The position numbers and the translations under genes were made by a program. Under the pieces are notes generated by a model, which was not told the origin of the DNA, made no database searches, and worked only from the letters and a program-made list of their open reading frames with translations. From Gammaproteobacteria bacterium (GTDB taxonomy: Bacteria; Pseudomonadota; Gammaproteobacteria; Pseudomonadales; Azotimanducaceae): a stretch of 64,000 nt of DNA. Where the stretch lies: positions 10,325-74,324 of the forward strand of contig VXYL01000014.1 in the NCBI GenBank assembly GCA_009846005.1, given 5' to 3'. Shown here piece by piece: positions 33,626-42,676 of the stretch (the stretch's first letter is position 1; the number at the start of each line of letters is the position of its first letter).

Positions 33626-34951
33626 ATGACGTCGAACACAGGATCCGCCCTGAATCGCCGTTCCTTCCTCCAGTATCTCGCCATGCTCGGAGTCGGCAGC
33701 GAAGCGCTGCTCAGCCCCGGGGCTCTGCGCGCGGCTTCTGGAGACTTGGTGAGTTCTGTTCCCGTGATCAAGGGCACGTGGGATTCAAAATTCGACTTGG
33801 TGATCGAAACGTTCACCAAGAACTTCACCGACCACGGTTACCACGGTGACGTCGGGGCATCCTTCGCGGCGTTCATCGAGGGAGAGCCGGTGATCGACGT
33901 GTGGGCTGGACACAAGGATCTCGGTCGTTCGGTGCCGTGGGAGCGGGACACGATCGTCAACGTCTACTCGAGCACCAAGACCATGGCCTTCCTGGTCATC
34001 CTGGTGCTTTACTATCGGGGCGAACTCATGGTCGACGCCCCGGTCGCCAAGTACTGGCCCGAGTTCGCTGCCAACGGAAAAGAAGGCATCACCGTCGCCC
34101 ACGTCATGAGCCACACAGCGGGCCTACCTGGATTCGATCATCCCGTTGCCCCCGAGGTGCTCCTCGATTGGAACGCCGTAACCACCCTGCTCGCTGCTCA
34201 GAAACCATGGTGGGAAGACAGAACCCAGAGTGGCTATCACCCGTTGACCCAAGGTTACCTTCTAGGAGAAGTGGTTCGGAGAGTCACGGGCAAGTCGATC
34301 GGCACCTTCTTCCGTGAGGAGGTGGCCGGTCCGGTCGGAGCCGATTTCCACATCGGCACACCGCCTGAAGCCCAGGCTCGGACCTCCGACCTCTATTCCG
34401 ACAAAGATCTCTATTCCGACAAAGACGTCATCGTTTCGGCGACACCAACGGCCGATGCGCCGCAACTACCACACGAGATTTTCCAAAAGAGGGTGTTCGA
34501 CAGTCATCGCTGGCCGAAGGATTTCGTCAACACGGTCGGGTGGCGAGAAGCGGAGATTCCGGCCGCTAACGGGCACGGTAACGCCCGTTCCATAGCGAAG
34601 ATCCAATCGGTAGTCGCCTGCGGCGGTGAAGCCCATGGAGTGCGGCTCCTCGATGATAAGACAGTGAAGGAGGCCTTCAGCGAAAGGGTCGCTGGCGTGG
34701 ATCTATTGTACGGGAGGAACATGCGATTCGGTTTGGGGTACGGTCTCCCCAGCGACGCGGCGCCGCTATCGCCTAGCGAGAGCGTCGGTATGTGGGGTGG
34801 CGCGGGAGGTTCGCTGGTCATCGTCGACCGCAGCCAGAAGCTGGCGTTCAGCCGCGTGATGAACCAGATGCGGCCTGAACCCGACATGATTCCCTTTCAC
34901 ATGGCCGCTGCCATGTACACAAGCCTCGGGCTCTCCCAGGCTAAGTTGTAG
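33626..34951 (+). CDS. Tat-exported beta-lactamase-fold serine hydrolase
   Basis: A 441-residue protein with CAGGAGA before the ATG. The N-terminus contains NRRSFLQYLAMLGVGSEALL, a twin-arginine signal, followed by an Ala-x-Ala cleavage region. The catalytic motif is S-S-T-K near residue 115 (VYSSTKTMAF). Other motifs are SHTAGLPGFDHP, SGYHPLTQGYLLGEVVRR and MWGGAGGSLVIVD. It is a paralogue of the hydrolase at 16724-17884 but exported and folded before export. An in-frame 18-base tandem duplication near 34391-34426 repeats LYSDKD. Confidence 0.88.
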   Translation: MTSNTGSALNRRSFLQYLAMLGVGSEALLSPGALRAASGDLVSSVPVIKGTWDSKFDLVIETFTKNFTDHGYHGDVGASFAAFIEGEPVIDVWAGHKDLGRSVPWERDTIVNVYSSTKTMAFLVILVLYYRGELMVDAPVAKYWPEFAANGKEGITVAHVMSHTAGLPGFDHPVAPEVLLDWNAVTTLLAAQKPWWEDRTQSGYHPLTQGYLLGEVVRRVTGKSIGTFFREEVAGPVGADFHIGTPPEAQARTSDLYSDKDLYSDKDVIVSATPTADAPQLPHEIFQKRVFDSHRWPKDFVNTVGWREAEIPAANGHGNARSIAKIQSVVACGGEAHGVRLLDDKTVKEAFSERVAGVDLLYGRNMRFGLGYGLPSDAAPLSPSESVGMWGGAGGSLVIVDRSQKLAFSRVMNQMRPEPDMIPFHMAAAMYTSLGLSQAKL

Positions 34952-34969
34952 TGCTGGCGCGCGTAGCTG

Positions 34970-35071
34970 ATGCCCGTTACCACGGCCGTGCAGACCCTGG
35001 AAAATGGCTGGCTTAACGACTCGAAATACATCGCCGGTGAGGCCTTCACCATCGCCTCACTTGAAGTCACC
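34970..35071 (+). pseudogene. Possible glutathione S-transferase C-terminal remnant
   Basis: The short reading frame contains LENGWLNDSKYIAGEAFTIA followed by SLEV. This matches the C-terminal helical region of glutathione S-transferases, where YIAG(D/E)xFTIADI is a conserved turn. There is no N-terminal thioredoxin-like part, and the frame then runs into the 3' end of the convergent PhyH gene. It looks like the remains of a GST gene cut by a rearrangement. Confidence 0.45.
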
Positions 35072-36001
35072 CGGCGTCGGAATTGCGACATTGTGAATTC
35101 CGGCCTCCTCGTAGGCCTCATGCAATACGCGGTTGGCGCTGGAAAAGTCCGGACCGTTGCTGTTCTGAAAGCCCCAGGGATGGCCTAACCCGAGCAGCAC
35201 TGCCAGACGCTTTGGGTTGTCCGCCAGAATCTCTGGCGTCACGGTATGGCGATAGTCCTCTTGGACCTGCAGATAACTGCGGTTGAAATAGTAGGTCACC
35301 ACCAGGCGCAGACCATCGTTCTTGCGCGGAAAGGCGCCATGCCACAGGTTGCCGTGCCAAACCAGCAGAGAACCCGCCGGGGCTTCGACCGGGATGGCGT
35401 CGGCTACGCCTTCACCGGGCTTCGGATGACGTGAGTGCTGATGGCTGCCCGGAACAAAGGCGATGGCGCCATTGTCTTCGGTGTAGTCGGTCAACACCCA
35501 GGCACTGTTAGCGGTATGCGTCTCGTGTCCGATAGCGATCGGATGCTTGACAGTGGTGTCCGCATGCAGACCCAGCGTCTCGCCATAGCCGGTCTCGTCG
35601 CGCCATTTGACGAACGCAGTCACGCTCGACAAGACACAGTCCATTCCCAGCATGTATGTTTGCAGGGCCAACAGGTACGGGTTGGTCGCTGCTTGCTGAA
35701 AGACCTTGTCTTCAAGTAACAGGTAGTAAAGGACGTACTGGTGATTGAAGTGGGGCTGTGTATTGACCTGCCCGTGTTCACCACTTTCAACATCATGCTT
35801 GACGCCCGTACGGTGCTCGGCAACCTCGAGCAGACGTCCACGCATGCGGTCGGTAAATTCGACCGGAGCAGCCTTGCCCGGCGGCAGGATGGTAAAGCCG
35901 AAGGCATCGAGTTCGGCGATATTCTGTTCCAACCCGAGCTCGCGGATTCTCTTGTAGACCGGACCCACGACCGGTGTTGCGCGCCAATCACCTATTTCCA
36001 T
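35057..36001 (-). CDS. Phytanoyl-CoA dioxygenase (PhyH) family oxygenase
   Basis: A 314-residue Fe(II)/2-oxoglutarate dioxygenase, with AGGAG before the ATG. The N-terminus has LGLEQNIAELDAFGFTILPP. The first two iron ligands are HxD in GETLGLHADT. The distal His and the 2-oxoglutarate Arg lie in VWHGNLWHGAFPRKNDGLRL. The hallmark GAIAFVPGSHQHSRHPK is also intact. It is a close relative of the enzyme at 61060-62004. These enzymes hydroxylate acyl-CoA, secondary metabolites or amino acids; the substrate is not shown. The gene lies between the exported hydrolase and the TonB receptor. Confidence 0.9.
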   Translation of the reverse strand: MEIGDWRATPVVGPVYKRIRELGLEQNIAELDAFGFTILPPGKAAPVEFTDRMRGRLLEVAEHRTGVKHDVESGEHGQVNTQPHFNHQYVLYYLLLEDKVFQQAATNPYLLALQTYMLGMDCVLSSVTAFVKWRDETGYGETLGLHADTTVKHPIAIGHETHTANSAWVLTDYTEDNGAIAFVPGSHQHSRHPKPGEGVADAIPVEAPAGSLLVWHGNLWHGAFPRKNDGLRLVVTYYFNRSYLQVQEDYRHTVTPEILADNPKRLAVLLGLGHPWGFQNSNGPDFSSANRVLHEAYEEAGIHNVAIPTPGDFK

Positions 36002-36097
36002 GAAGTTCTCCTGACTTCAGTATGAGTCGACCTTAATGATCTGCGCCTGGACAAGCCGGTGGCGTTTGTTGGGGCCGCTCACGGCCGCTCCCGATCT

Positions 36098-38863
36098 CTA
36101 GCGTTGCAGTGTGACTTCAAGACCGATCACCCTTGGCTGCTGAAAGCCCAGGCAAATCGGAAAGCCAGGGCTGCCGCAGTCAAAGGTAATTTCGTCCTGG
36201 TTGGTCACGTTGGTTGCAAACAGTGACGCGCTCCAGTTCTCGTCGGAACCACTCAGCAGGATGCGCATGTCCGTTTGGCGACGTGAGGGTACTACACTTG
36301 GCGCGATGGCAAGCGAACTCAGCGTACCGGCGAGCGTGGTGTGGTTCACCATAAAGTCAAGCGCCATATCGCCAGCGAACAGCCAGGTGTAATCAAGCGT
36401 GATATGGGCGCGCCACTCGGGGGCGTTTGGCAGTTTGGTCCCGGACGGAATAGCGCCCACCGCCTCATCCAGTTCGGCGCGATTGATATCACCACCGAGC
36501 GTCATTCGCAGGTTTTCCATCAGGTTACCCACCAGGTCGACTTCGATGCCGACTGAGTGCGCAGCACCGGCATTGTCGTTGTAGGTACGACTGATGGCAG
36601 GCAAGTCGTTCTGTGAGAATCGAAGGATCGTGTCTTTCCAATCGAAGTAGTAGACCGCCGCGGTCAGGTTCCAACGATCGTCAAACAACCGAGTCTTGAT
36701 GCCGACTTCATAGTTGACCACCTCGTCACCTTGATAGGACACCAGTGAGGCCGCAAGATCTGCTGCCTGATTTCCCGTCAAGTTGTTGGGATTTGGCGCA
36801 AACGGTGTGCCCGGTATGACAGTGTCACCCGCCTGTCTAAAAATGTGCTCGTTGGATTCCTGGCCGACGTTGAGGTTACCCGGCCTGAACCCGGTCGTGA
36901 TGTTGAAGTAGGTGAGCGTTCCATCGACGGGATACCAGGCGACGCCCAACTTGGGAGAGAAGACCTTATCGGTGGTTGCTGCCGTACTGCCTTGGAGCGA
37001 TTGTTCAAGATCCGTATAGCGCCCACCCAGTGTCACTGAAAACGTATCAGAGAAGGCGAAAGTGGCTTCACCAAATACGCTGATCTGGTTCACCTTATCA
37101 AAATGTGAATTTGCGGGATTGGCGAAGGCCTCTGTATAAAGAGCGGTGATGGCTGGTTGACCGATGAGAGATGGGATCAAGCTAAGCGGCTGGATACTGA
37201 CCCGATCGTCGTTACTGTCCTTCCAAAACAATCCCGCCGTCCAGGCTAGGACGCTCTCGGTGGTAGAGACGAGCCGCGCTTCGACCGTGTTGCGATCAGA
37301 AGACATCATATCATTCAGGTTAAACCCGGCCAGGTTCTTGATGGGCAGAGAGAATGTGGGGGAAAGGATCCAACCCTCGGCCAACAGTGTCGGAATTTCG
37401 GTGGGATTGGCGGGCGCCCTGATCAATGTCCTTAACTGGACAAAGGAGTCTATGAACGCAGCGATAGTTGTGGTCGACTCGAGCTCGCTAGCGCGTTTCC
37501 GATCCAGGTTTGAGAACGCGAGTTCCAGGTTGGCAAAGTCGAACGCGTAGTCCACCCCCAGGCTAAAGATATTCACTTCGTCCTTGGAGAAGGGTCGCCG
37601 CCCAGGCAATCGTACGTTTAGTCCTTCAGTGAAACGCGATTGCGCCGCCATGCTCCCTTCGGTTTCCAGTTCGGTTTTGTAATAGTTGGCTTCCACGGAC
37701 AAGCCACGGTTGACTGCCCACAGCGCGGCGAGTCGACCGCCGGAACTTGCCTCCGAATTGGCGTCTTTCTCGCCCGTGTCGGTCTTGTCGATCCAGCCCT
37801 GACGTTTGGTGGAGAACCCCATCAAACGAATCGCAAAGTCCTCGGTCACTGGCAAGTTGACGACACCATCAAGGCGATGGCCAAGATCGTCCGATGAACT
37901 CATGGTGCTCGTGTTACCCTTGATCTTCCAGGTGGTTTCCCCCAACTGGGGCTTCTTCTGGATGAACCGAATGGTCCCGCCCACCGAACCTTCGCCATAC
38001 AGTGTGCCCTGCGGACCCTTGAGTACTTCTACACGCTCCATATCGAACATGTTGCCGCCAAACTGCTGGACAGGACTTTGCGCTGACGTCATGGGCACGT
38101 CGTCCAGATAGACAGAGACCGCCGCGGACGTTTGCGCAGAAGGCTCATGGCCCGTTGGCGATGAAACCCCGCGAATCGTGTACCGGTTGCCGCCAGCAAG
38201 CTCTCGCTCGGACATGTTGAGACCGGTGATGTTTTGAAACAGCCCCCGCATATCCGTTGCACCCAGCGCCTCGATCGTGTCTGAACTGAGTGTACCGATC
38301 GACTGTGGCGTGTCCATCAGATCAGTTTCGCGGTAGGTGGCGGTAACGATGACCTCTTCGATTTCCATCTCATACGTATCGCCGGGCGCCGCGATGGCAC
38401 CTGCGCCGGAAGTGGCGAATATGGCCGTAGCGATGGCCGTGCCCAGGCGTTTGAGCAGTGGTGCTTCTTTTGTTTCTGACATATGCGTGTTCTCCTCACT
38501 AGATGCAACATTGCGTTGATCCGGAACGGGATCGATGCGAACGCCAATCACGCCGCGTTCGATGGTGCCGACAAGCCCTGTTCCGGCCAACAGCCGGTGC
38601 AATCCATCTGCGACGGTGAATTCGCCAATCAGCGCATTCGCCTCAATGGATGTCACCAACTCAAAGGAGACCAGGAGGGGCGTCGACGTCTGCTGTGCGA
38701 AGCGCATCAGCGCATCTTTCGCGGTCATCTTCGGTATGTCGAAGACCACCGTCGGTTTCCCGTCACCGCCTTTTGACGGTGCCGCATTGACTGTGCCCAC
38801 ACCCACTGCGGTTGTGGCCCAGAGCCCCATCCACAGGCAGGCGCTGACACAACGGCTCCTCAT
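36098..38863 (-). CDS. TonB-dependent receptor with N-terminal STN signalling domain
   Basis: A frame of 921 residues from ATG 38863. Its N-terminus MRSRCVSACLWMGLWATTAV is a signal peptide. Next comes an STN (secretin/TonB) domain with FDIPKMTAKDALMRFAQQTS and VADGLHRLLAGTGL. The plug contains EVIVTATYRETDLMDTPQSI and the YTIRGVSSP region, and the rest is a 22-strand barrel to ITLDYTWLFAG and VIGLEVTLQR. Unusually, a second start (ATG 38482, after GAGGAG at nine bases) opens MSETKEAPLLKRLGTAIATA then IFATSGAG, which looks like another signal peptide; it would give a 794-residue receptor without STN. The FecR and sigma genes lie upstream, as in cell-surface signalling systems. Confidence 0.87.
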   Translation of the reverse strand: MRSRCVSACLWMGLWATTAVGVGTVNAAPSKGGDGKPTVVFDIPKMTAKDALMRFAQQTSTPLLVSFELVTSIEANALIGEFTVADGLHRLLAGTGLVGTIERGVIGVRIDPVPDQRNVASSEENTHMSETKEAPLLKRLGTAIATAIFATSGAGAIAAPGDTYEMEIEEVIVTATYRETDLMDTPQSIGTLSSDTIEALGATDMRGLFQNITGLNMSERELAGGNRYTIRGVSSPTGHEPSAQTSAAVSVYLDDVPMTSAQSPVQQFGGNMFDMERVEVLKGPQGTLYGEGSVGGTIRFIQKKPQLGETTWKIKGNTSTMSSSDDLGHRLDGVVNLPVTEDFAIRLMGFSTKRQGWIDKTDTGEKDANSEASSGGRLAALWAVNRGLSVEANYYKTELETEGSMAAQSRFTEGLNVRLPGRRPFSKDEVNIFSLGVDYAFDFANLELAFSNLDRKRASELESTTTIAAFIDSFVQLRTLIRAPANPTEIPTLLAEGWILSPTFSLPIKNLAGFNLNDMMSSDRNTVEARLVSTTESVLAWTAGLFWKDSNDDRVSIQPLSLIPSLIGQPAITALYTEAFANPANSHFDKVNQISVFGEATFAFSDTFSVTLGGRYTDLEQSLQGSTAATTDKVFSPKLGVAWYPVDGTLTYFNITTGFRPGNLNVGQESNEHIFRQAGDTVIPGTPFAPNPNNLTGNQAADLAASLVSYQGDEVVNYEVGIKTRLFDDRWNLTAAVYYFDWKDTILRFSQNDLPAISRTYNDNAGAAHSVGIEVDLVGNLMENLRMTLGGDINRAELDEAVGAIPSGTKLPNAPEWRAHITLDYTWLFAGDMALDFMVNHTTLAGTLSSLAIAPSVVPSRRQTDMRILLSGSDENWSASLFATNVTNQDEITFDCGSPGFPICLGFQQPRVIGLEVTLQR

Positions 38864-39021
38864 CCCCAAACCCACGAACGGTAATAACCTGACAGCGGTG
38901 CACTGATTATCATCCGCCCGTTGTAGACAAAGGCAATCAAGCACAGTGTTTCCACTACTCGGGCTAACAACAATATTCGAAATCCCCGGCAACCCGCCGT
39001 CTGACCCCCAGATCAAGGCGG

Positions 39022-40044
39022 TCAGCCCGGCGGCGATTTACGATAGAGGTAGATGCTACCGTCCGCCTCTGTTCTGGCCGCAATATCGACGTAGTCCTCC
39101 AGGGCCCGGATGAACTGCGGCGTGTCGCCGACCGGGAACCAGCCCAGTACCTTGAGTTCGCGTATGTCATTGCTCAGCATGATTCGCCTATCGCTGTATC
39201 GTGCGAATTCTTGGACGACGGATTCCAGCGGTTCGCCGCTAAAGATCAGCCCGCCCGTCTGCCAGGAGAGGCGCTTGTCGATTTCGGCCTTCTCAATGGC
39301 TTCGACCAGGATTCTGTCGGCATCGAACACCGCATTGCGTCCCGCCTGCACGATCGCATCAGTCTTCGGCACAGGGATTACGTGCGGATCGGTTGGCGCT
39401 TCCAGAACCGCCAGCCTGACCTGCCCCTCTGTCACGGTAACCTCCGTCGCTTCGCCGACAAAGACTCTAAAGGCGGTTCCGATCGCTTCGATCATGTGAT
39501 TACCGGTGTACACTCGGAACGGCCGAGAACGATCCTTCGCGACCACGAAATGGGCTTCGCCCTTTTGCAGTTTGATTGCGCGCTCGGTGCGCGAGTAGTC
39601 CGTGGTAATGCCGCTATTGGTGTTGAGCTGCACCGTCGAGCCGTCCGCAAGCGTGACGTGTTTGCTCTGACCGATCTCGGTGTGCACTGCGAGCCGCTCA
39701 GTCTGTGGCTGCAAACGCAGGTCAACGAGAAAACCAAACGCCAACACGATCAGACACGCTGCGGCGAGACCGCCCCAGGCGCGACCGGGATGGATCTTCG
39801 CCCAGGCGGTAACCACGCCACCCAAAGTAAAGGGCTCGGTGTCACCGGTACGTTCGGTCACAGCGCCCGCATGTAGCCAGACCCGGGCGTGTGCGTTAAA
39901 TTCTCGGCGGTGGTGATCGCTGGCATGCAGCCAGTGTTCAAAAGCATAGGCGTCATCGCCCGACAATGGGCCAGCATTGAGCTTGACCACCCATGCGGCC
40001 GCCTCGTCTTTGATCTGCGCTTGTTTCGCGTCCGTATCGTTCAT
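39022..40044 (-). CDS. FecR-type anti-sigma/sigma-regulator membrane protein
   Basis: A 340-residue protein. The N-terminal cytoplasmic part (DUF4880-like) has EAAAWVVKLNAGPLSGDDAY then HWLHASDHHRREF. One transmembrane helix follows near residues 88-108 (GGLAAACLIVLAFGFLVDL). The periplasmic FecR domain starts GQSKHVTLADGSTVQLNTNS and contains KLQKGEAHFVVAKDRSRPF and the AIGTAFRV motif. The C-terminal STN-like part would contact the receptor. The ATG overlaps the sigma-factor TGA (ATGA), so the two are coupled. It links ligand binding at the TonB receptor to activation of the sigma factor. Confidence 0.9.
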   Translation of the reverse strand: MNDTDAKQAQIKDEAAAWVVKLNAGPLSGDDAYAFEHWLHASDHHRREFNAHARVWLHAGAVTERTGDTEPFTLGGVVTAWAKIHPGRAWGGLAAACLIVLAFGFLVDLRLQPQTERLAVHTEIGQSKHVTLADGSTVQLNTNSGITTDYSRTERAIKLQKGEAHFVVAKDRSRPFRVYTGNHMIEAIGTAFRVFVGEATEVTVTEGQVRLAVLEAPTDPHVIPVPKTDAIVQAGRNAVFDADRILVEAIEKAEIDKRLSWQTGGLIFSGEPLESVVQEFARYSDRRIMLSNDIRELKVLGWFPVGDTPQFIRALEDYVDIAARTEADGSIYLYRKSPPG

Positions 40045-40652
40045 TGTCCTCTTCCGCCATCATGGCGTTGTCTGTAGTCGTCAAGGTGTGAGACTTTCCT
40101 ACCGGTTGTCTCACTCGTTGTATCAAAACCCTTACTGACCAGGTAATCCGTACACCGGCGCAGTGCCTTCGCGAGATGCTTTTCGACGGTGCTGGTTGAT
40201 ATATCCAGCCTACTTGCGATCTCCTTGTAGGTCAGACCATCGTATCGTTGCATCATAAACACTCGCCGGCATTGCGGCGGCAGTGTAGCTACCGCTTCAC
40301 CGAAGGCGCCGAGTTTGTCACGGCTGTATTGCTGATCACCCAAGTCACCCGACGTCTCCTGCCATTTACCGGTAATCGAGTCGTCGACAATCCCCACATT
40401 CTCGATGAAAACAATCCGCTGGCGCTTTTTCTTGTTGAGCGCGATGTTTCGCGCCACACGGAACAGGTACGCCTTCGGCGATTCGATCGCTACACCCTTT
40501 TCAATCTCGGAGGTGAGCGCGTCCGCAAAGGCCTGTTGCAGGGTATCCTCAATGTCCTCGCGCTGTACGAAGAACGTCGCGATATAACGGGTAAGTGCCG
40601 CTTTGTTGGCAACGAACGCGTCGGTCAGTGTTGTGCGATTGCGATCTGTCAA
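40041..40652 (-). CDS. FecI-type ECF sigma factor
   Basis: About 203 residues from a TTG (40652) at LTDRNRTTLTDAFVANKAAL; an ATG at 40760 would add a tail that looks non-coding, so the shorter form is preferred. Region 2 has FFVQREDIEDTLQQAFADAL and YLFRVARNIALNKKKRQR. Region 4 has LPPQCRRVFMMQRYDGLTYK then EIASRLDISTSTVEKHLAKA. A hairpin CCTATCC-GAAA-GGGTAGG at 40690-40707 lies just upstream and could be an operator. With FecR and the TonB receptor it forms a three-gene surface-signalling unit, probably for an iron complex or another large nutrient. Confidence 0.85.
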   Translation of the reverse strand: MTDRNRTTLTDAFVANKAALTRYIATFFVQREDIEDTLQQAFADALTSEIEKGVAIESPKAYLFRVARNIALNKKKRQRIVFIENVGIVDDSITGKWQETSGDLGDQQYSRDKLGAFGEAVATLPPQCRRVFMMQRYDGLTYKEIASRLDISTSTVEKHLAKALRRCTDYLVSKGFDTTSETTGRKVSHLDDYRQRHDGGRGQ

Positions 40653-41145
40653 ACCCCTGAGCCCTGGGCCTGCATGAGTGAAACGTATACCTATCCGAAA
40701 GGGTAGGCAATTGGCGGAGGCAAAACCCCCACTCCTCGACGATCGCCGGCGGATTTGCATAACCGACGACCAGCCGTACGAGATCTACTACCTGTTGCTC
40801 CTGCTCGGAAGTGTCCTCTACCTAATCACCGCAGGCATGTTGCGGACGGTGGACACCATGTTTCGGGCAGTGACCGCAGTGTCGGACGGGGGATCAACCA
40901 ATGCGGGGAGGCGGCGTTGGGGATTCGGCGGCGGAGCAAACGCTGGTTTTCAACTTAATACGGCTTTTGTGAGAGCGTGGCGTGAGCAAAGACGCTCGCG
41001 TGCCTTTCGTGCATGGACGGTGGGCTTGCTGTGGGGCGACCTAGGGTTGGGTGTCGTTCTCGTTTGCTGGGGGGCTTGGCAACCAGCGTATTCGTTCCCT
41101 CCCGGCGCGTCGCCGTAGTGGTCGAAATCGCCGAAGCGCCTTGGC
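40653..41145. other. Gene-poor gap with possible small membrane ORF
   Basis: About 490 bases without a convincing gene. A plus-strand frame (40678-41118) contains YEIYYLLLLLGSVLYLITAG and a second hydrophobic stretch near its end, separated by low-complexity Gly/Arg. Its first part covers the sigma-factor leader, so it may be chance or a decayed gene. The hairpin at 40690-40707 is the only clear structure. Confidence 0.3.
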
Positions 41146-42495
41146 TCAAGTCCAAATGGAAGCGACCTCACGCAGCTCGAAGTCCTCAATGATCTGCTCG
41201 CCCTCGTAGGACTGGAGAACTAGGGGATGTACGTACCCGCTCGGTAAGAAACAGTACGAGGCGGAAATCCTTCCTTGGTTGATGAATAACTCAACCGACG
41301 TCTTGTCGACTAATAGGCGAACGGACAGTTGCGCCTCGTCTGGCAGGGAGACCTGCGGTTTGTCGGGCAGGAGCCTGTGAGATGCGCCGTTGCGGAACCG
41401 GAGCGCTCGCGAGGACCAGTCGAACTCCATGGACTGGCCACGGATCGCAACGTAGAGGGTCTTCGCGTCCTGTTTGCGGACGCTGAAGGAGACATCGAGC
41501 AACTTCGCCTGCGTGTCCGCGATCAAGGGGCTGCCGGGGGCGACGGCGTGCCGATCCAGGTTGACGGTCCGCCTGTGCAGCGAGTCCAGTTCTCGAACCG
41601 GCCAGCGAACCAGCGTGACGTTTTCGCCCGTACCTGCCAGCGCAAGCTCCACGGGAATCGACAACTGCTGGTTGAAGGGCATCTCGGGGTACACTCCGCC
41701 AAGCATCCAGGAAATCTGGATACGCCGGCCGTCTGGCGCATCGCTCCAAGTCTGCGCAGCGTAGCCGTTGGTGCCCTGTTCCGAGGTCAGCAAAGCGGTC
41801 TCGGGAGTGAACCGGCTACCGTCGAAACTCCCGATCCGGTAGGTGCCTTTCGCCCCCCAGAATACCCAGCGCTCGGTGCCGGATTCATCCGTGAGCGGGA
41901 AAAAGTCGGGGCACTCGGTGCAGCCTTCGAGGCTCAAGTCCTGGAACCTCGTCCACGACTTCGCGTCGGCTGAGTGCAGCAGGCAGTAGCGGTATTCCGC
42001 CAGGTAGAGCGCCATGATCCAGCGGCGCGTGGGAGCGTGCCAGACGACCTTGGGGTCGCGGTTGTCCGCCTCGAACCACTCGACGATGGGGTTGCCGTCG
42101 TACTTGGTCCATTGCTTGCCGTTGTCGACGCTGTAGGCCAGACATTGGGTGAAGGGTCGTTTCGGATCCGCGTAGCTGCCCGCTGCGGTATAGAAGGCGA
42201 GCAACGCGCCCTTGCCGAACCCCGCCGTGTTGTCGTGATCGATGACGGCGGACCCGCTGAACATGTCGCCGTGCTCGTCGGGGTACAGGGCGTGTTCGAG
42301 CTGCCGCCAGTGCACGAGATCGTTGCTCACGGCATGCCCCCAGTGCGTGTTGCCCCAGGTCGTTGCTTTCGGGTTGTGCTGGAAGAACAGGTGCCAGACG
42401 CCGTCTACGTAGACCAGCCCGTTGGGGTCGTTGGTCCAGTTCTCCCGGGGCGAAAAGTGAAACTGCGGTCGGTGCAGTTCTTGGTAGAGGCGCAT
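41146..42495 (-). CDS. Glycoside hydrolase family 32 (fructan/sucrose hydrolase)
   Basis: A 449-residue five-bladed propeller enzyme with a C-terminal beta-sandwich. All three acidic residues are visible: the nucleophile Asp in NWTNDPNG near residue 22, the transition-state Asp in NRDPKVVWH, and the acid/base Glu in CTECPDFFPL. The sandwich contains LSVRLLVDKTSVELFINQGR. There is no signal peptide, so it acts in the cytoplasm on imported sucrose, sucrose-6-phosphate or a fructo-oligosaccharide. No sugar transporter or fructokinase is adjacent; the gene stands alone. Substrate choice between invertase and levanase types cannot be read from these motifs. Confidence 0.92.
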   Translation of the reverse strand: MRLYQELHRPQFHFSPRENWTNDPNGLVYVDGVWHLFFQHNPKATTWGNTHWGHAVSNDLVHWRQLEHALYPDEHGDMFSGSAVIDHDNTAGFGKGALLAFYTAAGSYADPKRPFTQCLAYSVDNGKQWTKYDGNPIVEWFEADNRDPKVVWHAPTRRWIMALYLAEYRYCLLHSADAKSWTRFQDLSLEGCTECPDFFPLTDESGTERWVFWGAKGTYRIGSFDGSRFTPETALLTSEQGTNGYAAQTWSDAPDGRRIQISWMLGGVYPEMPFNQQLSIPVELALAGTGENVTLVRWPVRELDSLHRRTVNLDRHAVAPGSPLIADTQAKLLDVSFSVRKQDAKTLYVAIRGQSMEFDWSSRALRFRNGASHRLLPDKPQVSLPDEAQLSVRLLVDKTSVELFINQGRISASYCFLPSGYVHPLVLQSYEGEQIIEDFELREVASIWT

Positions 42496-42624
42496 GTTCT
42501 GACACCTGATCGTTGGACAGCCCCCTATGGTAGATCGTGAACAGGTCCGAGGGGGACGGTCCTGCCCCGTCTGCCCCGTCCCGCTGGGCGATTGCGTGTG
42601 CCGCCTTCGTTAACGTATGGTCAT

Positions 42625-42648
42625 CCGCCGATCAGCGGCTGATGGCGG
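42625..42648. promoter_or_regulatory. Imperfect inverted repeat before the aldolase gene
   Basis: CCGCCGATCAGC and GCTGATGGCGG form an 11-bp imperfect palindrome 28 bases before the aldolase ATG. It may be an operator, or just a leader hairpin. Confidence 0.4.
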
Positions 42649-42676
42649 ATCATCGGCCGAACCACGGAGGACCATC

